Origin: Kiloniellales bacterium
GTDB lineage: Bacteria; Pseudomonadota; Alphaproteobacteria; Kiloniellales; JAKSDN01
Assembly (NCBI GenBank): GCA_030064845.1
Contig: JASJEC010000017.1
Location: 1-64,000, forward strand
DNA length: 64,000 nucleotides
Reading direction: 5' to 3'
Below are positions 35,737-45,299 of this stretch, piece after piece; positions within the stretch are counted from its first letter, which is position 1; every line of letters starts with the position of its first letter. Below the pieces are notes generated by a model, which was not told where the DNA came from, did not search any database, and saw only the letters and a program-made list of their open reading frames with translations. A program made the translations under genes and the position numbers.

Positions 35737-36816
35737 CTACTCCGCCGCCGGACGCTGGCTGAGCGAACTGCAGACCATCCGGGTCCGTTCGAGGTAATCC
35801 TGGTTCACCATATCCACCGCGACGCCGATGGCGTTGGCGAAGCCGATCGCGTCGGTGCCTCCGTGGCTCTTGACCGCGATCCCGTTGAGCCCCAGGAACA
35901 CCGCCCCGTTGTAGCGCCGCGGGTCGACCCGCATGCGCAGCTTGTTGAGCGCGGTCCGTGCGAAGACGTACCCGATGCCTGCCAGGAGCGAGGACCTGAA
36001 GGTGCGCCTTACGTATTCGTTGATCAACTTGGCCGTGCCCTCGGCGCTCTTCAGCGCAATGTTTCCGGTGAACCCGTCGGTGACGACCACGTCCACGGTG
36101 CCCTTGGCGATGTCGTCGCCTTCGATGAAGCCGGTAAACTGCCCTTCCAGATCCGATTCGCGCAAGATCGCCGCCGCCTCGTGGAGCGCTTCGTGGCCCT
36201 TCATCTCCTCCGAGCCGACATTGAGCAGGCCTATGCTCGGCTGGTGGACCCCTAGGACCGTGCGGGCGAAAGCCGTCCCCATCACGGCGAAGTCCACCAG
36301 GTTCTTGGCGTCGCAGTGGACGTTCGCTCCTAGGTCAAGCATCACTGATTCGCCCTTCAGCGTCGGGAAGAACGAGGCGATAGCCGGCCGGTCGATCCCC
36401 GGCAGGGTCTTCAGGACGAACTTCGACATGGCCATCAGCGCGCCGGTATTGCCGGCCGACACCACGCCCAGGGCTTTGCCTTCCTGGACCGCGTCTATCG
36501 CTTTGCGCATCGAGGAGTTTCGCCCGGAGCGCAGGGCGGTCGAGGGCTTCTCGTCGCCCGCGACCACGTCTTCGACGGGCACAATCTTGGCGACATTGGC
36601 CAGACGCTTCATGCCGGACAGCAACGGCGCGATCTCCCGCTCGCGGCCGAACAGCAAAAACTCCAACTGCGGATAGCGCTGGCTGGCAATGTTGGCGCCT
36701 CGCATCACGACCTGCGGGGCGTGGTCCCCGCCCATCGCGTCCAGGGCCAAAGTCAGTTGGGCACTCAAGGAGTTATGTTCCCGATCCTGATTGCGGGCTG
36801 TCCGCTGCCGCGACAC
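35737..36816 (-). CDS. plsX: Phosphate acyltransferase PlsX
   Basis: The 359-residue protein is a PlsX acyl-ACP:phosphate acyltransferase. It has [47 protein letters not shown] and [12 protein letters not shown]. It makes acyl-phosphate for phospholipid synthesis at the inner membrane face. The frame starts with GTG at 36816, 11 bases after the rpmF stop and just after GAGGGG. A TTG at 36768 would be closer to the usual family N-terminus. The gene order rpmF-plsX-fabH is conserved in bacteria. Confidence 0.96.
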   Translation of the reverse strand: MSRQRTARNQDREHNSLSAQLTLALDAMGGDHAPQVVMRGANIASQRYPQLEFLLFGREREIAPLLSGMKRLANVAKIVPVEDVVAGDEKPSTALRSGRNSSMRKAIDAVQEGKALGVVSAGNTGALMAMSKFVLKTLPGIDRPAIASFFPTLKGESVMLDLGANVHCDAKNLVDFAVMGTAFARTVLGVHQPSIGLLNVGSEEMKGHEALHEAAAILRESDLEGQFTGFIEGDDIAKGTVDVVVTDGFTGNIALKSAEGTAKLINEYVRRTFRSSLLAGIGYVFARTALNKLRMRVDPRRYNGAVFLGLNGIAVKSHGGTDAIGFANAIGVAVDMVNQDYLERTRMVCSSLSQRPAAE

Positions 36817-36827
36817 CGCCCCTCAGG

Positions 36828-37010
36828 TCAAGCGACGTCCGCCTCGACCACCTCGCGACCATCATAATAGCCGCAAGCGGCACAAACATGATGAGGGCGC
36901 TTCAATTCGCCGCAGTTCGGACACTCGGCGTAGTTCGCCGACGGCAGTGCGTCGTGCGCCCGTCGCTGGTTGCGTCGCGACTTCGAAACCTTCTTCTTGG
37001 GTACAGCCAT
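36828..37010 (-). CDS. rpmF: 50S ribosomal protein L32
   Basis: The 60-residue protein starts with the typical basic tail ([20 protein letters not shown]). It has a four-Cys zinc ribbon (CPNCGEL with CAACGYYDG), so it is the zinc-binding form. It belongs to the large ribosomal subunit. It sits just ahead of plsX and downstream of the YceD gene, the conserved arrangement. Confidence 0.97.
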   Translation of the reverse strand: MAVPKKKVSKSRRNQRRAHDALPSANYAECPNCGELKRPHHVCAACGYYDGREVVEADVA

Positions 37011-37117
37011 CGTTTTCGTCTTTCCGTGTCAAATCGCTCGTGATTGGCAGCCTGCGGCAACCGCTCCTTAGCCAAGATTGCGAGCCGCGGCAAGCCCGGC
37101 CGCGGCCCAAGGGTCGC

Positions 37118-37654
37118 CTAGCTGCTTCCCTTCAAACTCTTCAGTACGGCGAAGGGCGACCTGCTGGTCTCCTCGCCGCTCCACTCCCCAACCTTCATCC
37201 TGGCGCCTTCGCGCCGGGGATAGGGCTCCAGCGCCAAGGCCAGGTGTTCCGTCACCAGCTCGCCGATATCCACAGCGCCGTCGACAATCGGCTCCGGCGG
37301 ATCCTCGGCATCGAGATCGATCAGCTCTTCCGCGACCGGCCGCCCGGCGGGCGCCGCTCCGAAGAGCTGCGAGAACTTATGCTCGACGGTGCTGAGCACC
37401 GGCTCGAGCGTGACAACGCACGCCTGCCGAACGGTCGCCGAGAGCGTCCCACTGACCCGAAACGAGCCGTCGTGCGGGAGACGGCGCAGATCCACCCGGG
37501 CGGAGAGCTCGTCCAGCGCGATCAGGCCGAGCCGCCGTGCCAGAAGAGCCCGTTCTGGCCCTGTCGCCTCGATCTCCTCGGTGGTCTCGTCACCCAGGTC
37601 AACAATCTTGATACGACGCGAAAACTCATTCTGCGCCGGGACCTGAACGGCCAT
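37118..37654 (-). CDS. YceD/DUF177 protein
   Basis: The 178-residue protein is of the YceD (DUF177) family. The Cys-containing motif (VRQACVVTLEPVLSTVEHKF) and the acidic stretch LIDLDAEDPPEPI are visible. Family members sit next to rpmF and are linked to 23S rRNA maturation in bacteria and plants. The frame continues 34 codons further upstream, but the ATG at 37654 gives the standard start (MAVQVPAQNEFSRRI) and is chosen. It is 107 bases upstream of rpmF. Confidence 0.9.
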   Translation of the reverse strand: MAVQVPAQNEFSRRIKIVDLGDETTEEIEATGPERALLARRLGLIALDELSARVDLRRLPHDGSFRVSGTLSATVRQACVVTLEPVLSTVEHKFSQLFGAAPAGRPVAEELIDLDAEDPPEPIVDGAVDIGELVTEHLALALEPYPRREGARMKVGEWSGEETSRSPFAVLKSLKGSS

Positions 37655-37829
37655 ACTCGACTCTGCCTTGTGGCGTGCGGCGCGCACATTAGGCAAGCGA
37701 ATCGCCGTGGTCAACGGCTTTTGGTACCGCCGCCGCCTAGGGCCGCGGGGCCTCAATCAGTAGGATTCGACCGGCGCGCCGGAGACCTGAGGTTGAAGAT
37801 CAACAACATACATACAATTTTACACCGTC

Positions 37830-38369
37830 TTACGCGGGCACGGAGCCGAAACGCAACTGGCCGGCGGCCAGTTCGGCGGCCGGCCGCTGGCCGAGAGCCG
37901 CGACCTCACCCCTGACGTAGCCCGCCATCCGTTCCACGTCTCGGCTGCTTGGACTGACCGTGCCAAAGAGATTGCGCTGCAATGCCTGTTCGAGGCTATC
38001 CGGCCCGCCGCCCAGAGCTGATTCATAGGCGCCGATACGGCCGTAGAGGCCCCGGATCATGGCCTTCACCCGCTTTCCCACGCCGAGGTCGCCCGCGCCC
38101 ATCTCGCGCAGGCTGGCATCCATATCCTGCACGAAGATATCGAACAGGGCCTGCCCGAGGTCGCCCGCATCACCGGTGCCTTCAGTCTTCAGCCGATGGA
38201 GAACAAGGAACACGTGAAGGGCTACCAATTCGAAACGTCCGTCGACCGTATCTGGGACTCCGCCAGCCTGATAGAAGCTGGGCAGCCGCGCCTGCCGGAC
38301 GATCTCGTCGTAAAGATCCCGGGCGGGATCGGCGGCCGGCGCCTTTCCGAACAGCTTCGCTATAGCCAA
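37830..38369 (-). CDS. Ubiquinol-cytochrome c chaperone (Cbp3 family)
   Basis: The 179-residue product matches the ubiquinol-cytochrome c chaperone family: YDEIVRQARLPSFYQ, RFELVALHVFLVLHRLK, ALFDIFVQDMDASLREMGAG and DLGVGKRVKAMIRGLYGRI. Members assist assembly of the cytochrome bc1 complex. The start is TTG at 38369, preceded at six bases by AGGAGG, and it removes 39 residues of unlike sequence from the longest frame, which begins at ATG 38486. The gene is divergent from bamE and 175 bases upstream of the YceD gene. Confidence 0.92.
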   Translation of the reverse strand: MAIAKLFGKAPAADPARDLYDEIVRQARLPSFYQAGGVPDTVDGRFELVALHVFLVLHRLKTEGTGDAGDLGQALFDIFVQDMDASLREMGAGDLGVGKRVKAMIRGLYGRIGAYESALGGGPDSLEQALQRNLFGTVSPSSRDVERMAGYVRGEVAALGQRPAAELAAGQLRFGSVPA

Positions 38370-38524
38370 ATCACCCCTCCTAAACCGCGTCTTAACGAAT
38401 TTATCACGGCAGGCCGGCATCCTACCGCTTGAATTCTTACGCTCGTCCTGCTTAATCGTATCATCCCAATACAGGATCGGTCGCATGAGAGCCCGATTCG
38501 CTTGGTTAACGGACAGGCCGAAAA

Positions 38525-39025
38525 TTGAAAGTCGGAACCAAATTCAATCCTAGGTCTTGCGGCGCGGCGTTCGTCGTGACCGCCGCATTGGTGCTGGGCG
38601 GCTGTGCCCAGGACAAGGTGCACGGGAACTTCATCGATCCGGAGGTCGTGGCCGCAATCAAGCCGGGCGCGCAGCGCCGGCAGGACGTCGTGAGCATGCT
38701 CGGCTCCCCCTCGGCCCTGTCCACCTTCGAGGGCGACACTTGGTTCTACATCGGCCATAGAAGTCACCAGTACGCCTTTTTCAATCCTACGGTCCTGGAG
38801 CGTCGGATCCTGGTCATCAGCTTCGATGAGAACGGCGTGGTCGAGGAGACCAGGAACCTCAGCCTGGCCGACGCCAACGAGATCAGCCCAACCGACCGGG
38901 TCACGCCGACCGAAGGCCGCGACCTGACGCTGCTTCAGCAGCTGTTCGGCAACCTGGGCCGCTTCCCGACCGAAGGGTTCGGGGCTCCCGGGGGGAGCGG
39001 CGGGCGCCCGCCCACCGGGCCCTGA
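38525..39025 (+). CDS. bamE: Outer membrane protein assembly factor BamE (SmpA/OmlA)
   Basis: The 166-residue lipoprotein has a signal ending in a lipobox (LVLGGC). The SmpA/OmlA core follows: KPGAQRRQDVVSMLGSPSAL, TWFYIGHRS and LVISFDENGVVEETRNL. BamE is an outer-membrane lipoprotein of the beta-barrel assembly machine. The C-terminal 50 residues are Gly/Pro-rich and extra to the core. The only start compatible with the signal peptide is TTG at 38525; an in-frame stop lies just upstream. It is divergent from the Cbp3-type gene. Confidence 0.93.
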   Translation: MKVGTKFNPRSCGAAFVVTAALVLGGCAQDKVHGNFIDPEVVAAIKPGAQRRQDVVSMLGSPSALSTFEGDTWFYIGHRSHQYAFFNPTVLERRILVISFDENGVVEETRNLSLADANEISPTDRVTPTEGRDLTLLQQLFGNLGRFPTEGFGAPGGSGGRPPTGP

Positions 39026-39058
39026 TCCGCCGCCGGCCCCGCCAGCAATAGTCCCAAG

Positions 39059-39087
39059 AAAAAACCCCGGAGCAGAGCCCCGGGGTT
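39059..39087 (-). terminator. Intrinsic terminator after hppA
   Basis: On the minus strand AACCCCGG pairs with CCGGGGTT around a nine-base loop and is followed by a run of T. It lies about 100 bases past the hppA stop. The plus strand has no T-run after the stem. Confidence 0.9.
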
Positions 39088-39141
39088 CGCCGAGCGTTTC
39101 GCAGTTCCTTAAGCCGTTGGCGTCAGACCAGAGTCACCGGA

Positions 39142-39173
39142 TTTGATGGACCGCCTTTGGCGATGCCATCAAA
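39142..39173. repeat. Hairpin between hppA and its terminator
   Basis: TTTGATGG at 39142-39149 pairs with CCATCAAA at 39166-39173. An inner CGCC/GGCG (39152-39155 with 39159-39162) extends the stem with a small internal loop. No T-run follows; it may protect the hppA mRNA 3' end. Confidence 0.5.
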
Positions 39174-39185
39174 CCTGGGTCCGCC

Positions 39186-41285
39186 TTAGTGCGCCAGGGC
39201 GGCGAGCAGGAGCAGCGCGACGATGTTGGTGATCTTGATCATCGGATTCACCGCGGGCCCCGCGGTGTCCTTGTAGGGATCGCCGACGGTATCGCCGGTC
39301 ACCGCGGCCTTGTGGGCCTCCGAGCCCTTGCCGCCGTGCTGGCCGTCCTCGATGTACTTCTTCGCATTGTCCCAGGCGCCGCCGCCCGCGGTCATGGAGA
39401 TCGCCACGAAGAGGCCGGTGACGATAACGCCGAGAAGCATCGCACCGACGGCGGAGAAGGCCGCCGACTTCCCGGCGATGGCGAGGATCACGAAGTACAT
39501 GACGATCGGCGCTAGCACGGGCAGCAGCGACGGCACGATCATCTCCTTGATCGCCGCCTTGGTCAGCATGTCGACGCAACGGCCATACTCGGGCTTGCCC
39601 GTCCCCTCCATGATGCCGGCGATCTCCTTGAACTGCCGGCGAACCTCGACGACCACGGAGCTGGCCGCGCGTCCGACCGCCGTCATGCCGAGCGCGCCGA
39701 ACAGGAAGGGCAGCAGGCCGCCCATGAAAAGGCCGACCACGACGTAGGGGTTGGACAGGGAGAAGTCGACCTCGACTCCCTCGAAGTAGGGGAACTGACC
39801 GGGGTCGTTCGAGAAGAAGTTGAGGTCCTGGGTATAGGCCGCGAAGAGCACCAGGGCGCCGAGACCCGCCGAGCCGATCGCGTATCCCTTGGTCACCGCC
39901 TTGGTGGTGTTGCCCACGGCGTCCAGGGCGTCGGTCGTATTGCGCACCTCTTCGTCCAGCTCGGCCATCTCCGCGATGCCGCCGGCGTTGTCGGTCACCG
40001 GACCGTAAGCATCGAGGGCGACCACCACGCCAGTCAAGGCGAGCATGGCGGTCACGGCGACGGCGATGCCGAGCAGACCGGCCAGCAGGTAGGTGATGAT
40101 GATTGCCGCGCAGATGATAACGGCCGGGATGGCGGTGGCCTCCATGGAGACCGCGAGCCCCTGAATGACGTTGGTGGCATGGCCGGTCTCGGACGCCTTG
40201 GCGACCGAGCGCACCGGGCGGTAGTCGGTGCCGGTGTAGTACTCGGTCACCCAGATGATCAGGCCGGTTACGATCAAGCCGACCAACCCGCAGATGAAGA
40301 GCGCGTTGCCCGTGATGCCGGAGTTGGCGATCTCGCCGGTTCCGATGATCCAGGCGGTCACGGGATAGAGCGCAATCGCGGAGGCCACACCGGTCACGAG
40401 GAAGCCCTTGTAGAGCGCGCCCATGATGCTCTTGGAGGGACCGAGGCGCACGAAGAACATGCCGATCACTGAGGTGATGATGCAGACCGCGCCGATCGCG
40501 AGCGGATAGAGCATCAGCGACGCCATGGCCTCGGTGCCGTTGAACAGCAACGAGGAGAGCACCATGGTGGCGACGACGGTGACCGCATAGGTCTCGAAGA
40601 GGTCGGCTGCCATGCCGGCGCAGTCGCCGACGTTGTCGCCCACGTTGTCGGCGATGACCGCCGGGTTCCTGGGATCGTCCTCGGGGATCCCCGCCTCGAC
40701 CTTGCCGACGAGGTCGGCGCCGACGTCGGCGCCCTTGGTGAAGATCCCGCCGCCCAGACGCGCGAAGATCGAGATCAGCGAGGCGCCGAAGCCGAGCGCC
40801 ACGAGGGCGTCGACCAGTTCACGGCCTTGGGAATCGCTCGCCAGGAGGTAGGCGTAGTAGCCGGCCACGGACAGCAGCGCGAGGCCCGCGACCAGCATGC
40901 CGGTGACGGAGCCTGCCCGGAAGGCGATCGAGAGACCCTCGTCCAGGCCCCGGCGAGCGGCCTCGGTGGTCCGCACGTTAGCGCGGACCGAAATGTGCAT
41001 GCCGATGTAGCCGGCCGCTCCGGAAAGGGCGGCGCCGATCAGGTAGCCGATGCCGACCGTGAGCCCGAAGACCCAGGTGATGATCACGAAGATCACGATC
41101 CCGACCAGCCCGATCGTTCGGTACTGGCGGTTGAGATAGGCCTTGGCGCCCTCCTGGACCGCTCCGGAGATCTCCTGCATCCGCTCGTTGCCGGCGGCCG
41201 CGGACAGCACCGAGCGCGACGCCCAGACCCCATAGACAATCGCCAGCACGCCGCAGGCGAGGACAAAGATCAACTCTATGGACAT
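39186..41285 (-). CDS. hppA: Membrane-bound H+-translocating pyrophosphatase, K+-independent type
   Basis: The 699-residue integral membrane protein has about 16 helices. The pyrophosphate-binding motifs [33 protein letters not shown] and a C-terminal [18 protein letters not shown] are intact. The sequence [13 protein letters not shown] has Lys at the position that is Ala in K+-dependent enzymes, so it should be the K+-independent proton pump. It couples PPi hydrolysis to proton export or to conserving PPi energy. The frame begins upstream at 41426, but ATG 41285 ([12 protein letters not shown]) with GGGGAAGA is the real start. Confidence 0.97.
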   Translation of the reverse strand: MSIELIFVLACGVLAIVYGVWASRSVLSAAAGNERMQEISGAVQEGAKAYLNRQYRTIGLVGIVIFVIITWVFGLTVGIGYLIGAALSGAAGYIGMHISVRANVRTTEAARRGLDEGLSIAFRAGSVTGMLVAGLALLSVAGYYAYLLASDSQGRELVDALVALGFGASLISIFARLGGGIFTKGADVGADLVGKVEAGIPEDDPRNPAVIADNVGDNVGDCAGMAADLFETYAVTVVATMVLSSLLFNGTEAMASLMLYPLAIGAVCIITSVIGMFFVRLGPSKSIMGALYKGFLVTGVASAIALYPVTAWIIGTGEIANSGITGNALFICGLVGLIVTGLIIWVTEYYTGTDYRPVRSVAKASETGHATNVIQGLAVSMEATAIPAVIICAAIIITYLLAGLLGIAVAVTAMLALTGVVVALDAYGPVTDNAGGIAEMAELDEEVRNTTDALDAVGNTTKAVTKGYAIGSAGLGALVLFAAYTQDLNFFSNDPGQFPYFEGVEVDFSLSNPYVVVGLFMGGLLPFLFGALGMTAVGRAASSVVVEVRRQFKEIAGIMEGTGKPEYGRCVDMLTKAAIKEMIVPSLLPVLAPIVMYFVILAIAGKSAAFSAVGAMLLGVIVTGLFVAISMTAGGGAWDNAKKYIEDGQHGGKGSEAHKAAVTGDTVGDPYKDTAGPAVNPMIKITNIVALLLLAALAH

Positions 41286-41435
41286 TGGATTCTTCCCCTG
41301 ATCGAAGATCCGGCCGAAGAGGTGAGGCGGTCGATTCCCAGTGACGCCTGTCGCGGGGCCGGAGAAATGCGCGCGGAAAATGCCAGATGAGCCGGGGGAA
41401 GGCAACCGCCAGGAAGTCCTGGGCAACGCCGATGA

Positions 41436-42620
41436 TCAAGCGGCTTCGGCGGCCTCTTGCCGGGCATGCCAGACGATCGCCGCGAGCACCAGAACGAGCG
41501 GCCCGGCGATCGTCAGATTGATCGCGAGCCACCCGAGTGACCCGTAGAGTCCGCCAGACAAGAGCGCGGTGAAGGCGACCGTGCCGAACACCAGAAGCTC
41601 GTTTGCGGCCTGGACCTTGGCCCGTTCCTCGGGCCGATAGCAGCTGGTCACCAGCGTCGTCCCGCCGACGAAGAGGAAGTTCCAGCCGATTCCCAGCAAC
41701 ACCAAGGCGACCCAGAATTGCCAGACCGCCTGCCCGCTCAAGTTAACGGCGATACAGCCGATCATCGAGAGGGCGCCGAGGGAGAGGATCCGCTGGACCC
41801 CGAAGCGCTGGATCAGGGCGCCGGTGAAAAAGGAAGGCGCATACATGCCGACGATATGCCATTGAATGACCGTGGCAGCGGCGTCGAAAGGGTGCCGGCA
41901 GTCGAGCATGGCCAGCGGTGTCGCCGCCATCACCAGGTTCATGGAGCCGTAGCCGACCATGGCGCAGGCTACGGCCACGATGAAGGTGGGCTGGCGCATG
42001 ATCTCCGCCAGGGGCCGTCCCGCACGGCGGCGCTCGGCCGTGCTTGGCCGGGGTATGTCGATGAACTGCAGCAGCACCATGGAGGCCAGCGCCAACCCGG
42101 AGATGCAGAGGTAGCTGCCGGCGAAGAGCACGGGCGCGAGCAGCTCCCGAGACCACTTGGCCAGTTCTGGTCCGAGGAAGGCCGAGAGGACGCCGCCGGC
42201 CAGAACCAGCGAGATGGCGCGGCTGCGGAAGGTCTCGCTGGCCGTATCCGCCGCGGCAAAGCGATAGAACTGAACATGGGCCGAGAAGGCGCCGAAGATG
42301 GCCGAGGCCAGGCAGAATAGTACGAAGTCGGCCTCCAGGATCGCCTTGGCCCCGATCAGGCCGGCGGCCACGCCCAGCCCTGCGCCCAGGGTAAACCCGC
42401 TGCGCCGGCCATAGCGGCGCATGAAGAAGGAAGCGGGCGCCGCGCTCGCCATCATGGCGAGGAACTGGACCGCCAGCGGCAAGGTGATCAGGAACGCGTG
42501 GGGCGCCAGGCTGCTGCCGACCAGGGCGACCACTGTCACGATCAAGGCGCTGCAGCTCATGCCCAGGGCCTGGCAGAGGGCCAGGATGAGAACATTCTTG
42601 ATCGTTGGATCGGCGCGCAT
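41436..42620 (-). CDS. Major facilitator superfamily transporter
   Basis: The 394-residue protein has twelve hydrophobic segments. A loop-2 motif like RRYGRRSGF follows TM2, and a second-half motif is ALIQRFGVQR. TM1 (LALCQALGMSCSALIVTVVA) and FVGGTTLVTSCYRPEERAKVQA are typical of a branch of uncharacterised MFS permeases. The substrate is unknown. It starts with ATG 42620 and is followed, after a 150-base gap, by the hppA start; a shared operon is possible but not shown. Confidence 0.88.
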   Translation of the reverse strand: MRADPTIKNVLILALCQALGMSCSALIVTVVALVGSSLAPHAFLITLPLAVQFLAMMASAAPASFFMRRYGRRSGFTLGAGLGVAAGLIGAKAILEADFVLFCLASAIFGAFSAHVQFYRFAAADTASETFRSRAISLVLAGGVLSAFLGPELAKWSRELLAPVLFAGSYLCISGLALASMVLLQFIDIPRPSTAERRRAGRPLAEIMRQPTFIVAVACAMVGYGSMNLVMAATPLAMLDCRHPFDAAATVIQWHIVGMYAPSFFTGALIQRFGVQRILSLGALSMIGCIAVNLSGQAVWQFWVALVLLGIGWNFLFVGGTTLVTSCYRPEERAKVQAANELLVFGTVAFTALLSGGLYGSLGWLAINLTIAGPLVLVLAAIVWHARQEAAEAA

Positions 42621-42714
42621 GCGGCGACACTAGTGATCGCAAGCCCGCATGACACGCCTTTTCCCCGAGAGCGGCCGGTCGACGTCTCGGAGCCGGCCGC
42701 GGGAACTGGCGCCT

Positions 42715-43185
42715 TTACCGGGTCCTGCCCGAGGACATCGGCCTGAGCTTCTGGACCTTGGAGAGCAGCACGTCGCGCACGATGTCTCCGCCGACCAGCT
42801 GGTTGGTCCGATAGATCAGTCGTTCACGCAGCAGCGGCCTGAGATCGGGCTGCTCGCGCACGATGCGCAGCGAGAGCAGGCCGTGGAGTTCCACGATGTA
42901 GCGGTCGACGATCTTCGGCATGACCGCCTTGACCCAGTCCTTCTTCTCGGGATCGACCTCGAGCATGATCAGGACCTCGACATGGTGGGTCACCTGACCC
43001 TCCTGGATCATGGGAAGCACCAGGGGATCGAGTTCGACAAAAGGCACGATGTCGGCGTAGGCCGCCGAAGGGCTCTTGTTCGCCTTGGCTTCGACGGCGT
43101 CCACGGCAACGGCGGGATTCGGCAAGGCCGGCAGAAGGCCGGCGCAGCAAAGCAGCACAGCGAATGATCGGCGCCAAGACATCAT
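42715..43185 (-). CDS. Secreted FliL-like protein
   Basis: The 156-residue precursor has a signal peptide (MMSWRRSFAVLLCCAGLLPA). A domain resembling the FliL/stomatin-like periplasmic domain follows, with FVELDPLVLPMI, VEVLIMLEVD and RLIYRTNQLVGGDIVRDVLLSKV. Unlike true FliL it has no membrane helix after the signal. The short product and absence of flagellar genes argue against a motor role. It lies downstream of thiL on the same strand after a 118-base gap. The assignment rests on pattern only. Confidence 0.6.
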   Translation of the reverse strand: MMSWRRSFAVLLCCAGLLPALPNPAVAVDAVEAKANKSPSAAYADIVPFVELDPLVLPMIQEGQVTHHVEVLIMLEVDPEKKDWVKAVMPKIVDRYIVELHGLLSLRIVREQPDLRPLLRERLIYRTNQLVGGDIVRDVLLSKVQKLRPMSSGRTR

Positions 43186-43303
43186 GCCCGGTCTACCAGC
43201 TGAGGGATCCCATGCCGCGGCAGCCGAAGGCCGTCGGCCATTCAGTTTCGGCGATGCCCGATGAACAATTTATGAATTGCCGCTCAATGGCTTATGACGA
43301 GAA

Positions 43304-44284
43304 TCAAAAGTGGCGCCAACCCGCCTCGTCGAGTTCGACCTCGCGCTCGCTGTCGTCTCTGATGCTCAGCCCCCGCGCCTTCGTCACGTTGCCGATCCGG
43401 GTGAGCGGCAGGCCCAGCTCGCGGCCGAGGGCGTCGACCGTCTCAGACGCCGCCGGCCGGACGGTGAACAAGAGCTCGTAGTCGTCGCCACCGCCGAGGA
43501 TGCTCGCCAGAAGCCCGGGTTCTCGGGCCAGGGCCTCTCGGGCTGCGTCCGACAAGGGGATCAGCGGCGCGCCGACCGTCGCCCCGAGGGACGACTCCTC
43601 CAGCACGTGTGTCAGGTCCGCCGCCAGCCCGTCGGAGAGGTCGATGGCCGCGCTGGCCAGGCCCCGCTCCGCCAGCGCCTGCCCCAGGGCCAGGCGCGGC
43701 TCGGGCAGGCGATAGCGCTTGCTGAGAAAGGCGGCCGACCCGTCGGCAAGCCCGTCGAGCGTCCCGCTCAGGACCTTGAGGCCAAGGGCGGCATCCCCGA
43801 CCGTGCCCGAGACGTAGATATCGTCGCCGGCGCGGGCGCTCGAACGGCGCAGAGACCGGCCCTCGGCGACGCTGCCGAGGGCCGTGATCGAGAGCGTCAT
43901 AGGACCCGGCGTCGCGGTCGTGTCGCCGCCCAGCAGGGGGAAACCGTAGGCCGCCTGGTCGGCCGCCAGGCCTGCCGCGAAGCGGGCGATCCAGGCTTCC
44001 TCGGGCATGTCGGGCCAGGCCACGGTCATGAGGTAGCCCAGGGGCTCGGCCCCCATCGCCGCCAGATCGGAGAGATTGACGCGCAGAGCCTTGCGCGCCA
44101 CCAGATCGGCTGGGTCGTCTTCGCGGAAATGCACCCCGCAGGTCAGCGCGTCGGCGGTCAAGACGAGATCCCGGCCGGGCGGCGGCGTGATCACGGCCGC
44201 GTCGTTGCGCAGCGCCTCGGCACCGGGTACGCCGGCGGCGAGCGGCGCCAGATAATGCCTGATCAGTTCGAACTCACCGACCAT
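43304..44284 (-). CDS. thiL: Thiamine-monophosphate kinase
   Basis: The 326-residue protein has the PurM/ThiL fold: NDAAVITPPPGRDLVLTADA, VNLSDLAAMGAEPLGYLM, GGDTTATPGPMTLSITALG and AIDLSDGLAADLTHVLEES, ending in GGGDDYELLF. It makes thiamine pyrophosphate from thiamine monophosphate and ATP. It is 11 bases downstream of nusB and is the end of the riboflavin/nusB cluster. Confidence 0.96.
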   Translation of the reverse strand: MVGEFELIRHYLAPLAAGVPGAEALRNDAAVITPPPGRDLVLTADALTCGVHFREDDPADLVARKALRVNLSDLAAMGAEPLGYLMTVAWPDMPEEAWIARFAAGLAADQAAYGFPLLGGDTTATPGPMTLSITALGSVAEGRSLRRSSARAGDDIYVSGTVGDAALGLKVLSGTLDGLADGSAAFLSKRYRLPEPRLALGQALAERGLASAAIDLSDGLAADLTHVLEESSLGATVGAPLIPLSDAAREALAREPGLLASILGGGDDYELLFTVRPAASETVDALGRELGLPLTRIGNVTKARGLSIRDDSEREVELDEAGWRHF

Positions 44285-44295
44285 CGACCGGCTCC

Positions 44296-44835
44296 TCAGG
44301 TCAGGCCCGGAGCGGACTCGCTGAGGTCGAACTCTTCGGGGCGGAGCTGGCGGGCCAGGCTGTCCAGGACGCCGTTGGCAAGGCCGGTCTCCTTGCGCTC
44401 GAAGAACCCTTCGGCCAGGTTGACGTACTCGGCGATCACGACCCGGGCCGGTATGTCCGGGCGGTACGCCAACTCGTAGGCGCCCGCCCGCAACAGCACC
44501 TTCAGCAGGGTCTCAAGGCGCTCGACCGGCCAGTCCTCCGCCAGCACGGCCGAAAGAAGGTCGTCCAGGGATCCGCGTTCCGCCGCCCCGCGGCTGACCA
44601 GGTCCGCCAAGAGCTCTCGGTCGGCCTGATCCAAGCGGAGCCCCTCGATCGTCTCGTCGAGCCGGTGCTCGAGGAACTCGCCCAGCACCGTCTCCGCCGA
44701 GCTGCCGGAAAGCTCGATCTGGTATAGCGCCTGAACCGCGCCCAGTCTGGAGGCCCGCCTGCGCGACGACGCCGAGGCCGGGCCCCGCCCCTTCTCCGAT
44801 GGTTGCTTCACGACCATGACCGGACGGGCCCCCAC
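44296..44835 (-). CDS. nusB: Transcription antitermination factor NusB
   Basis: The 179-residue protein contains the NusB all-helical domain (SRLGAVQALYQIELSG, EYVNLAEGFFERKETGLANG and VLDSLARQLRP). It binds boxA RNA with S10 for rRNA antitermination. GTG at 44835 overlaps the ribH stop by one base (TAGTG), implying coupling. ATG 44817 is a possible shorter start. The N-terminal 25 residues are basic and look disordered. The order ribH-nusB-thiL is conserved. Confidence 0.95.
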   Translation of the reverse strand: MGARPVMVVKQPSEKGRGPASASSRRRASRLGAVQALYQIELSGSSAETVLGEFLEHRLDETIEGLRLDQADRELLADLVSRGAAERGSLDDLLSAVLAEDWPVERLETLLKVLLRAGAYELAYRPDIPARVVIAEYVNLAEGFFERKETGLANGVLDSLARQLRPEEFDLSESAPGLT

Positions 44836-45299
44836 TAGCGCGGGAAGAGGTGGAAGAAGCGCTTGACCTCGATCATGGCCAGGCAGGCCCGGGCGGCGTC
44901 GCCGCCCTTGTCGCGCTCGCTGACCCTGGCTCGCGCCATGGCCTGTTCGTGGTTCTCGCAGGTCAGGATGCCGTATCCAATGGCCAGCGTGAACTCACAG
45001 GCGAGATCCTGGAGCTTTCTGGCGCTCTCGGCGCAAACATAGTCGTAGTGGCTGGTTTCACCGCGGATGACGCAGCCCAGCGCGACGAAGCCGTCATAGC
45101 GCCGCTGGCCGCCGCGGAAGTCCATGGAGCGCAGGGCCATGCGCACGGCGGCCGGGATCTCGAAGGCGCCCGGCACGGCGACCGTCTCGTAGCCGGCCCC
45201 GGCCTCGTCGAGGACGGCGCTGGCCCCGCGCAGCAGCTCGTCGGCGATATCCTGATAGAAGCGCGCCTGGATGATCAGGATGCGGGGGGGCTCGCTCAC
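44835..45299 (-). CDS. ribH: 6,7-dimethyl-8-ribityllumazine synthase
   Basis: The 154-residue protein has the lumazine synthase signatures: VPGAFEIPAAVRMAL, the substrate-binding VALGCVIRGETSHYDYV, and GILTCENHEQAMARA. It condenses 5-amino-6-ribitylaminouracil with 3,4-dihydroxy-2-butanone phosphate. The ATG overlaps the ribBA stop by four bases, and the stop overlaps the nusB start, so the operon is translationally coupled throughout. Confidence 0.96.
   Translation of the reverse strand: MSEPPRILIIQARFYQDIADELLRGASAVLDEAGAGYETVAVPGAFEIPAAVRMALRSMDFRGGQRRYDGFVALGCVIRGETSHYDYVCAESARKLQDLACEFTLAIGYGILTCENHEQAMARARVSERDKGGDAARACLAMIEVKRFFHLFPR

Noticed and set aside
39059-39087. Terminator for bamE on the plus strand
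   Set aside because: The T-run is on the minus strand only, so the hairpin serves hppA rather than bamE.
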